NCBI GenBank assembly: GCA_030608765.1
Contig: JAUWDN010000056.1
Coordinates: 1-6,933, forward strand
Length of the DNA stretch: 6,933 nt
Direction: 5' to 3'
From: Promethearchaeota archaeon
Lineage (GTDB): Archaea > Asgardarchaeota > Lokiarchaeia > Sigynarchaeales > SOKP01
The stretch's first letter is position 1; each line of letters begins with the position of its first letter. Below are positions 1 to 4,979 of this stretch, one piece after another. The notes under the pieces are model-generated. The model was not told the origin of the DNA, ran no database searches, and saw only the letters and a list, made by a program, of their open reading frames with translations. A program made the translations under genes and the position numbers.

Positions 1-177
1 AATTTCGTTAAAACTCATTAAATCTAATTCCGCAACCTCCCAAATTAATTCAGTTCCTTCAGTAAAGCCTATAGAATAATCGTCCTCCTGTGCTTTAGTA
101 TATAAGTTAAAGCACGAGCTAAATATACAAAAATAGAATAGTCCAATTAAACAGAAGATCTTAAGTTTTTTTCTCAC
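1..177 (-). CDS. Exported or membrane-anchored protein, N-terminal fragment
   Basis: This is the first 59 codons of a gene that continues beyond the left edge, so most of the protein is missing. The only usable start in the frame is a GTG at 177; an in-frame stop lies 30 bases upstream of it. Residues 2-6 are basic (RKKLK), followed by a hydrophobic stretch of about 15 residues (IFCLIGLFYFCIFSS). This is the shape of a Sec signal peptide or N-terminal anchor. A Cys at 22 after F-S-S could be a lipobox-like site, but a plain signal peptide is as likely. The exported part begins acidic and polar (AQEDDYSIGFTEG) and contains a W-E-V motif. Short secreted proteins with this look are frequent in Asgard genomes, which is recollection rather than a search result. 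A TATA-like element on the minus strand at 202-210 sits about 29 bases before the GTG, consistent with a leaderless transcript. Function unknown. Confidence 0.65.
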   Translation of the reverse strand, partial: MRKKLKIFCLIGLFYFCIFSSCFNLYTKAQEDDYSIGFTEGTELIWEVAELDLMSFNEI

Positions 178-384
178 TTTTACATCAAAAGTTCTTTTTA
201 GATTTTATAAAAACTACCTTCGAATAACATTTAAAATAAACTGTAAAATAATAATTTTTTTAAACTTAAAAATTTGATTTCGAAATTTTATATTTGTTTT
301 AACTTATTATTAAAATTATGTTATATTAAAGACATCAACTAATCAATAATTAAATAAAAATTAAATATTTCGAGATAAAAAAAA
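178..384. promoter_or_regulatory. Divergent intergenic region with two putative promoters
   Basis: About 207 very AT-rich bases separate the left-edge exported-protein gene from the amidase. For the minus gene, a TATA-like element (minus-strand TTATAAAAT) lies at 202-210. For the amidase, candidates are GTTATATTA around 319-328 and AATTAAATA around 359-367; the second would give an almost leaderless message. A 10-bp perfect palindrome, ATTTCGAAAT, lies at 277-286, nested in a looser inverted repeat (AAAATTT 269-275 and AAATTTT 283-289). A second TTCGAA is at 219-224. No further ORF with coding character was seen. Promoter assignments are by eye only. Confidence 0.35.
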
Positions 385-1815
385 ATGAAAAAAGAAGATA
401 TCTGTTTTATGTCAGCTTTCGAGATGCGAGAAAAAATCAAAACTCAAGAATTATCATCCATTGAAATTACTGAAACAATAATTGAAAGAATTAAAAAAAT
501 CAATCCTCTGCTAAATGCATATTGTACTCCTACATTTGAATTAGCCAGAGAAACTGCCGAAAAAGCAGATAAAGCAGTTAAAAGCGGCGAAAAACTAGGA
601 TTATTGCATGGAATTCCGACTTCAATTAAAGATCTTATGCAGACAAAAGGGATAAGAACTACATATGGGTCTAAATTGTATGAAGATTTCATCCCAGAAC
701 AGGATGATATCGCAGTTCAAAGATTAATTAAGGCTGGTAGTGTTATCCTAGGTAAAACAAATACACCTGAATTTGGAGTTCCTGCACTTACAAATAATTT
801 AGTTTTTGGTGAGACAAAATGTCCTTGGGATATAGAAAAAAATTCTGGAGGTTCTAGTGGTGGAGCTGCTTCTTCTGTTGCTTCGGGAATTGGACCATTA
901 GCACTAGGTTCTGATGGAGGAGGTTCGATAAGAATCCCAAGCAGTTTATGTGGTGTTTTTGGTTTGAAACCTACTTATGGGCGGATTCCTAGTTATCCCC
1001 GAGAAGGTATCCACTTTAAATCCATGGATCATTACGGCCCAATTGTTCGGTATGTTAGAGACGCAGCTTTAATGTTGAATGCAATTAAAGGTTTTTATCC
1101 CAGAGATCCGAACTCTTTACCAGACGATTCAACAGATTACCTTAAAATTCTTGATGACAAACCTAATAAACTTAAGATAGGGTATTCAATGACTCTAGGT
1201 TTTGGTAAGTCTTTAGAGGAAGAAGTCAAGGATAATGTTATGAATAGCGCACAGAAATTTGAGCAGTTTGGATGGAGTGTAGAAGAAGCAAAGCTCAAAC
1301 TTAAAAATCCTGAATCTGCTTTTAGAACCACAGTTACAGTAGGCTATGCACAAGATTTCCAAAAAGAATTCAATACTCGTATAAACGATTTTAGCCCAGA
1401 TATAAGATCTACAATCAAGCTTGGTCTTGATAATACCTTATTAAACTTTACAAAAGCAATTGAACAAAGAAAGCAGGTAAATGAAGTCTTAGGTAGTTTT
1501 TTTCAAGGTTTTGATCTTTTAATAACACCCACAACTCCTTGTCCTGCCTTTACACCAGGTTGGTTAGATTCTGGGACAGTTTTCCCAAAAATTGGGAAAA
1601 AAATGTTGAATATAATAACATGGATGACATTTACATTTCCTTTTAATATGACAGGTCATCCCGCAGCTTCAATTCCATCGGGATGGACTAATTCTAATTT
1701 ACCCGTAGGAATGCAAATTGTTGGGAAGCGATACGATGAAAAAACGGTCCTTCAAGTCTCAAAAGCGTTTGAAGATATCTCACCTTGGCAAGAAAAGCGT
1801 CCAAAATTAAACTAA
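385..1815 (+). CDS. Amidase signature (AS) family hydrolase
   Basis: A complete 476-residue enzyme of the amidase-signature family, which hydrolyses carboxamide bonds through a Ser-cisSer-Lys triad. All three catalytic residues can be placed: Lys82 in TSIKD, the cis-Ser157 in GGSSGG (155-160) and nucleophile Ser181 in GSDGGGSIRIPSS. The 24-residue distance between the two serines matches the family. The following CGVFGLKPTYGR segment and the C-terminal FPFNMTGHPAASIPSG and LPVGMQIVG blocks are also typical, and the length is normal. GKTNTPEFG and the C-P-W motif before the active site resemble general amidases rather than GatA of the tRNA amidotransferase, so I do not call it gatA. Substrate cannot be told. 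No signal peptide is seen, so it is probably cytosolic. The start is ATG with no clear Shine-Dalgarno. It appears monocistronic, ending 26 bases from the convergent nucleotidyltransferase gene. Confidence 0.93.
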   Translation: MKKEDICFMSAFEMREKIKTQELSSIEITETIIERIKKINPLLNAYCTPTFELARETAEKADKAVKSGEKLGLLHGIPTSIKDLMQTKGIRTTYGSKLYEDFIPEQDDIAVQRLIKAGSVILGKTNTPEFGVPALTNNLVFGETKCPWDIEKNSGGSSGGAASSVASGIGPLALGSDGGGSIRIPSSLCGVFGLKPTYGRIPSYPREGIHFKSMDHYGPIVRYVRDAALMLNAIKGFYPRDPNSLPDDSTDYLKILDDKPNKLKIGYSMTLGFGKSLEEEVKDNVMNSAQKFEQFGWSVEEAKLKLKNPESAFRTTVTVGYAQDFQKEFNTRINDFSPDIRSTIKLGLDNTLLNFTKAIEQRKQVNEVLGSFFQGFDLLITPTTPCPAFTPGWLDSGTVFPKIGKKMLNIITWMTFTFPFNMTGHPAASIPSGWTNSNLPVGMQIVGKRYDEKTVLQVSKAFEDISPWQEKRPKLN

Positions 1816-1820
1816 TTCAA

Positions 1821-1829
1821 TTTTTTTTT
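1821..1829 (+). terminator. Oligo-T terminator after the amidase gene
   Basis: A run of nine T on the plus strand begins 5 bases after the amidase stop codon, followed by more T-rich sequence. Archaeal RNA polymerase terminates at such oligo-T tracts without needing a hairpin. It lies in the 26-base gap between two convergent genes. Confidence 0.5.
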
Positions 1830-1841
1830 ATTTTAAATTTA

Positions 1842-2930
1842 TTAAAAAGATTTCTTTTTTGAAGTTGTAATATAAGAAGAGTCGCCAATAGTGATATTTT
1901 TCTTAATTAGGTCTTCTAAAATAGAGTAGTCTCCAATAATACTGTTAGAAGAAATGATCTTTCTCAAAAATACGCCATCTCCTATCACAGATTCAGAAAG
2001 AATACATTTTTCTAAAACTAAATCGTCACCAATTGAAACATTAGGACCAATTATTGAATTGCTAATTTTTATGTTTTCTCCAATAAAAACCGGAGGAATC
2101 AACTTTGAATCAATGATATTTCCCGTTTGAAACAAACTTTCAAATAGGGGATCTTTTAGCTTAGCTTCAGACAATAAATAGCGATTACCGTCAAGTAATG
2201 CTTGAGGTCTTCCAAAATCTAAAATTTCGCTCTGCATCACATTCCCTTTAAAAGTGACGCCCTCTATTATTAAACTTTCAATTATTGGTGTTAGTTGATG
2301 CTCATTTCCGTTGGTTATTTTTACTTTACTCTGTTTCTCTAGAAGTTCAAACAATCTTGAAACACAATTCTTTCCGAAAAGATATGCACCAGAAACAGCA
2401 TAATCAGAAATAAACTTTTGTGGCTTTTCAACAATTCTAGTTATATTTAATTCAGTATCCACAACTGTAACACCGTAAAATTGAGGGGTATCAACTTTTT
2501 TAATATTGATTACCGCATCGCAATTCCCTTGGTGATACGTTAGTAAAACAGAAGAATAATCTTCCATAGGGAGTCTATCACTTAGGAAAATAAAACAATC
2601 ATCATTCTTAACAAAATCTTTCGCTAATAATATTGCGTCTCCAAGACCGCTGAAAAATGGTGTATCGGCTAAGTAACCAAGCGGTTTCTGCTCAATAAAT
2701 TTTAGATTGAAGTAGTCGAAATAGTGGCTATTTATATATTCTGAAATCTGTCTTTTTTTATATCCAACAATAAAAGCTATATCTGTTCCTTTTGGAAAGG
2801 TTTTTTTTAATTTTATAAGGATATGATCAATTAATCTTTTTCCAGCTAATTTTAGAAATGCTTTGGGTTTTGAATAGGTAAATGGCTGAAGGCGTTTCCC
2901 TACACCCGCAATTGGACAAATTAATTTCAT
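1842..2930 (-). CDS. Sugar-1-phosphate nucleotidyltransferase with left-handed beta-helix C-terminus
   Basis: A 362-residue enzyme of the RmlA/GlmU-type nucleotidyltransferase family, which makes NDP-sugars from a sugar-1-phosphate and an NTP. The nucleotide-binding signature is AGVGKRLQP (8-16) with P-K at 22-23. The first metal-binding Asp is probably D118 (FLSDRL), the E-K-P motif is at 168-170, G-A-Y-L-F at 181-185, and the second metal Asp is D238 in ILDFG. From about 280 to 350, I-G-x-x repeats (IGEN, IGPN, IGDD, IGDG, IGDY) indicate a left-handed beta-helix, as in long archaeal glucose-1-phosphate thymidylyltransferases and GlmU. Two departures stand out: Ser117 where Gly usually precedes the metal Asp, and about ten extra residues (YLADTPFFSG) after the conserved Q-K-P-L-G. 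Sugar and nucleotide specificity cannot be read from sequence; thymidylyl-, uridylyl- or mannose-1-phosphate guanylyltransferase are all possible. It follows the 176-residue gene by 8 bases, so co-transcription is likely. Confidence 0.88.
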   Translation of the reverse strand: MKLICPIAGVGKRLQPFTYSKPKAFLKLAGKRLIDHILIKLKKTFPKGTDIAFIVGYKKRQISEYINSHYFDYFNLKFIEQKPLGYLADTPFFSGLGDAILLAKDFVKNDDCFIFLSDRLPMEDYSSVLLTYHQGNCDAVINIKKVDTPQFYGVTVVDTELNITRIVEKPQKFISDYAVSGAYLFGKNCVSRLFELLEKQSKVKITNGNEHQLTPIIESLIIEGVTFKGNVMQSEILDFGRPQALLDGNRYLLSEAKLKDPLFESLFQTGNIIDSKLIPPVFIGENIKISNSIIGPNVSIGDDLVLEKCILSESVIGDGVFLRKIISSNSIIGDYSILEDLIKKNITIGDSSYITTSKKKSF

Positions 2931-2938
2931 ATTCTAAA

Positions 2939-3469
2939 TTAACTCTCTAATATATCTCTTAAAATTTGATAATATTCCGCTTCTTTTAATTTTTCTCTTA
3001 CTATAGACTTTAATTTTCTTAAGTAATAGTTATCTGAATTCGTTTTTTTCATACCCTTGAATTTTTTATTTAAAGCAATTCGCGTTTTTTCATCTAAAAA
3101 ATTAACCGGAATCGATTTATAATCTTGAATCAGGTTTTTCTTTCCTTCTTCACTATAAAGGCCATTCTGATAACTTAAACTCGCGTTAAGAATAGAATAT
3201 AAATTTTCTACCCACGCTTCTATTCTTTCTCTATCCCCCTTTATATACGTTCGATTCTCAAGCCACTCTTTAAATTCTATGACTTTATCCAAAAATTCTT
3301 TTTGTTTATCACTTAGATTATCAGGTTGTTTATCTTTATGTACTAAATTACGGATCTTCTTCTGTTTTAAATCTTTTTTTTCTTCTTTCGATAAATTCTT
3401 ATAAATTTCTTCTCTCTTCTTTTTTTCCTCCACTGTATCCTTATCATCGAGCCATTTATCAATTTTCAT
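2939..3469 (-). CDS. Conserved-looking hypothetical protein, charged and helical
   Basis: A complete 176-residue protein that I do not recognise. It starts with ATG at 3469 and ends 8 bases before the nucleotidyltransferase start, so the two probably form an operon and this gene comes first. Residues 1-60 are extremely rich in Lys, Glu and Asp (DKDTVEEKKKREEIYKNLS) and look like a long helix or coiled coil. The middle holds Trp/Tyr-containing helical segments (FKEWLENRTYIKG; EAWVENLYSILNASLSY). The C-terminus is again basic and helical (YYLRKLKSIVREKLKEAEYY). There is no signal peptide, membrane segment or Cys cluster, so it is likely cytosolic. Even spacing of hydrophobic residues, clean codon structure and the operon position argue for a real gene. 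A partner or regulator of the nucleotidyltransferase, or a nucleic-acid-binding protein, are guesses only. A minus-strand TATA-like element (AATATAAAA) at 3501-3509 could be the operon promoter. Confidence 0.85.
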   Translation of the reverse strand: MKIDKWLDDKDTVEEKKKREEIYKNLSKEEKKDLKQKKIRNLVHKDKQPDNLSDKQKEFLDKVIEFKEWLENRTYIKGDRERIEAWVENLYSILNASLSYQNGLYSEEGKKNLIQDYKSIPVNFLDEKTRIALNKKFKGMKKTNSDNYYLRKLKSIVREKLKEAEYYQILRDILES

Positions 3470-3600
3470 ATTCTACTAAAAATATTAGGATAGTTCCCAA
3501 TTTTATATTTCTATTAATTTATTAATATAAAGGATTTAATTTTGTTTTAAATTAATAGAGAGATAGCTTAATATTAACTCATGTAATAAATATATTTAGA
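3470..3600. promoter_or_regulatory. Divergent promoter region with central inverted repeat
   Basis: A 131-base region drives the 176-residue gene leftward and the HAD gene rightward. A minus-strand TATA-like box lies at 3501-3509 and a plus-strand one (CTTAATATTA) at 3567-3576, about 29 bases before the HAD ATG. A perfect 12-bp inverted repeat, TCTATTAATTTA (3510-3521) and TAAATTAATAGA (3548-3559), flanks a 26-base spacer. Its centre (3534.5) falls almost exactly at the midpoint between the two start codons. Each arm lies just outside or beside a candidate TATA box. It could be a regulator site or a chance feature of AT-rich DNA. Confidence 0.4.
3510..3559. repeat. 12-bp perfect inverted repeat, 26-base spacer
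   Basis: Arms TCTATTAATTTA at 3510-3521 and TAAATTAATAGA at 3548-3559 are exact reverse complements. The pairing breaks at 3509/3560 and at 3522/3547. The repeat sits in the middle of the divergent intergenic region. Confidence 0.7.
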
Positions 3601-4380
3601 ATGAAAGTAAAGGGAGTAATATTCGATTTTGGGTTTACACTGTTTTCATTTGAGAATCCATCAGTTGAAAAATATTTCGATTGTCTTAAAAGAGGCTTAG
3701 TAAAATCCATTGATCTTCTAAAAGATAAAAGCATAATAGAAGAAGAAGACGAAATTGTGAAAGATTTTATAAAGATTTTCAACAAAAAAAGAGCAAATTC
3801 TTTTAAAATGGCTAAGGAAACTAAGGATGAGTTCCCTACTACATTAATGTTTAAAAGTGTGTTAGAAGTTTTAAAAGAAAAAGGATACAGAATTAATAAC
3901 GAGAATATTGAAGAAGATTTTTTAGAAAAAATGGCTGAAATATATCATTCGTGCGAAGAGAGCGAGTGGAAACCTTTCAATGAAACAAAAACGACCCTAG
4001 AAGCCCTTTCTAATGTTTCTAACTTGAAAATTGGACTCATTTCTAATCACCCAAATCATAAAACTATAAAAAATATGCTTGAAAACAATAATTTAAAGCA
4101 TTATTTTGACATAATAGTTACTTCTGCTAAATTTGGTAAAAGAAAACCTAATCCCGATATTTTTTTATACACATTAAAGAAGATGGGCTTAGAAAAGCAT
4201 GATGCTAAAGATTGTATTATGGTAGGGGATGAAGCTGCTGACGCTATTGGTGCTAACAGAGTTGGTATGCAAATCCTCTTGAAAGAAAGAGATTATAGAT
4301 TTCCTTACGACCGAGAGATCACTACACCTAATTTAATAAAAATAAAATCTATCAACGAAGTATTAAATTACATTAATTAG
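3601..4380 (+). CDS. HAD-superfamily hydrolase, subfamily I (phosphatase-like)
   Basis: A complete 259-residue haloacid-dehalogenase-superfamily enzyme. Motif I is VIFDFGFTLF with nucleophile Asp9. Motif II is Ser148 in LISNHP, and motif III is Lys182 in KPNPDIF. Motif IV is VGDEAADAIGANRVGM with Asp210 and Asp214. The helical segment between motif I and motif II (about 20-140) is a C1-type cap, as in the phosphoglycolate phosphatase and YihX-like groups. The second motif I position, usually Asp in phosphatases, is Gly11 here. FDxG variants such as YihX remain phosphatases, so activity is plausible, but the substrate is unknown. No export signal is seen, so it is probably cytosolic. The start is ATG with leader ATATTTAGA and no Shine-Dalgarno. 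An upstream ATG at 3581 is followed at once by a stop. It is transcribed divergently from the nucleotidyltransferase operon and ends 6 bases from the convergent tRNA-Arg gene. Confidence 0.9.
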   Translation: MKVKGVIFDFGFTLFSFENPSVEKYFDCLKRGLVKSIDLLKDKSIIEEEDEIVKDFIKIFNKKRANSFKMAKETKDEFPTTLMFKSVLEVLKEKGYRINNENIEEDFLEKMAEIYHSCEESEWKPFNETKTTLEALSNVSNLKIGLISNHPNHKTIKNMLENNNLKHYFDIIVTSAKFGKRKPNPDIFLYTLKKMGLEKHDAKDCIMVGDEAADAIGANRVGMQILLKERDYRFPYDREITTPNLIKIKSINEVLNYIN

Positions 4381-4385
4381 AAAAA
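4381..4385 (-). terminator. Oligo-T terminator of the tRNA-Arg gene
   Basis: On the minus strand, five T follow the tRNA discriminator base after a single C. This is a typical short archaeal terminator. It abuts the stop codon of the convergent HAD gene at 4378-4380. Confidence 0.5.
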
Positions 4386-4386
4386 G

Positions 4387-4489
4387 TAGCCCAGAGGGGA
4401 CTTGTTCCTTCAAAAAGAAATTTTAAGAAGATTGAACCCCTGATCACTTGCTTCGCAGGCAAGCGTCTTATCCACTAGACCACTGGGCT
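4387..4489 (-). tRNA. tRNA-Arg (anticodon GCG) with T-loop intron
   Basis: A full cloverleaf reads on the minus strand. The acceptor stem is AGCCCAG/CTGGGCT with discriminator A and no encoded CCA. The D-stem is GTCT/AGAC, with loop AGTGGATA. The anticodon stem is CTTGC/GCAAG with loop CTGCGAA, giving anticodon GCG (4454-4456), which reads the Arg codons CGC and CGU. The variable loop is TGATC and the T-stem AGGGG/CCCCT. The T-loop is split: TTCAA in the first exon (4432-4489) and GT in the second (4387-4401) join to TTCAAGT, which matches the TTCRANY consensus. Mature length without CCA is 73 nt. A minus-strand TATAAAA lies about 28 bases upstream. The downstream neighbour is the convergent HAD gene; upstream is the RAM-domain gene, 46 bases away. 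Confidence 0.93.
4402..4431 (-). other. Non-canonical 30-nt tRNA intron at position 58/59
   Basis: Removing these 30 bases restores a standard T-loop. The precursor folds into a bulge-helix-bulge motif, the substrate of the archaeal tRNA-splicing endonuclease. The central 4-bp helix is GUUC/GAAC, the two 3-nt bulges are AAU and AAG, and the inner helix is CUUC/GAAG closed by a 15-nt A/U-rich loop. The enzyme cuts after the second bulge base, giving AA^U and AA^G, which fits the deduced junctions exactly. The outer helix is short (three pairs, one G-U). The usual archaeal position is 37/38 in the anticodon loop, so this one is non-canonical. Confidence 0.88.
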
Positions 4490-4513
4490 ATTTAGTAATA
4501 ATAAATATTCGTG

Positions 4514-4520
4514 TTTTATA
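4514..4520 (-). promoter_or_regulatory. TATA box for the tRNA-Arg gene
   Basis: The minus strand reads TATAAAA here, centred about 28 bases before the first base of the tRNA. This is the usual archaeal spacing. It lies in the 46-base gap after the RAM-domain gene stop codon, suggesting that the tRNA has its own promoter. Confidence 0.5.
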
Positions 4521-4535
4521 GTTAAAATACTTTAT

Positions 4536-4820
4536 TTATCTATGATAATCAGGTCTACTAGACACTAGGGTAGTAGTTTCTTCTATCCAACTTGATAAAT
4601 CTTCATCCACCCGTATAAAGGTCACGATTTTATCTAATTCTTGCAGTTTAGTAAATGTACATTCCGCTACCAAATCCCATCCCCCATAAACGGGTGTAAC
4701 ATATGTAACTTCCCAATTTTCATCAGTATTATTTGATTTTAAGCCTGTTAACCTTTTGACAACTTCCCATTCAGTACCAATAACTTTTAGCCGGATTAAT
4801 ATATAACCACGATAGAAAAT
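4536..4820 (-). CDS. Stand-alone Lrp/AsnC ligand-binding (RAM) domain protein, non-canonical start
   Basis: An open frame of 94 codons that lacks ATG, GTG and TTG, so ordinary gene callers would miss it. The translation resembles the ligand-binding RAM domain of Lrp/AsnC regulators without its DNA-binding helix-turn-helix. In order: a first strand GYILIRLKV (5-13), helix TEWEVVKRL, strands around WEVTYVTPVYGGWDLVAECTF (the G-G-W-D at 46-49 matches the family G-x-Y/W-D), helix LQELDKIVTFIRVD, and the closing IEETTTLVSS strand. Such single-domain proteins are common in archaea and may sense amino acids or pair with full-length Lrp proteins. The boundary used here is an ATT codon at 4818-4820. 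An in-frame TAG lies at 4824-4826, so at most one more codon fits. Either ATT initiates, or the start was lost by mutation, frameshift or sequencing error. It is divergent from gltX and lies upstream of tRNA-Arg. Confidence 0.75.
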   Translation of the reverse strand: MFYRGYILIRLKVIGTEWEVVKRLTGLKSNNTDENWEVTYVTPVYGGWDLVAECTFTKLQELDKIVTFIRVDEDLSSWIEETTTLVSSRPDYHR

Positions 4821-4979
4821 ACCCTAACACCAAAGATTCTTTTTTTCAATATTACTCTAATAAATTTATTAGCTTTTATTCATCTTAATAATGATTTATT
4901 TTTTTTGATAAGGTTTATTATTAATACTCAAATAGCTTTCAAATTTAGAATTAAAAATAACTGTTATGAGATTTTATTA
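4821..4979. promoter_or_regulatory. Divergent region between the RAM-domain gene and gltX
   Basis: About 159 AT-rich bases with no further coding signal. A 16-bp perfect palindrome, CTAATAAATTTATTAG, lies at 4857-4872. Minus-strand TATA-like candidates for the RAM gene are GTAATATTG (4847-4855) and the palindrome itself. For gltX, TTAAAAATAA at 4951-4960 is centred about 25 bases before the ATG at 4980, consistent with a leaderless start; a weak GAG at 4968-4970 is the only Shine-Dalgarno-like element. Confidence 0.35.

Noticed and set aside
444..692. 82-codon minus-strand ORF inside the amidase gene
   Set aside because: It lies wholly antisense to a strongly conserved enzyme region and its translation has no recognisable domain; it is a shadow frame.
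1137..1331. 64-codon minus-strand ORF inside the amidase gene
   Set aside because: Antisense shadow of the amidase with Ser/Leu-rich low-information translation.
385..1815. GatA subunit of Asp/Glu-tRNA amidotransferase
   Set aside because: The GKTNTPEFG and C-P-W sequences and the absence of neighbouring gatB or gatC favour a general amidase over GatA.
3579..3785. 68-codon minus-strand ORF overlapping the HAD start
   Set aside because: Antisense to the conserved HAD motif I region; hydrophobic and Ser-rich composition is the usual antisense artefact.
4905..4979. 25-residue N-terminal extension of GluRS from a TTG codon
   Set aside because: The residues do not resemble the family N-terminus, whereas ATG 4980 gives the normal archaeal start, with a TATA-like element about 25 bases upstream.
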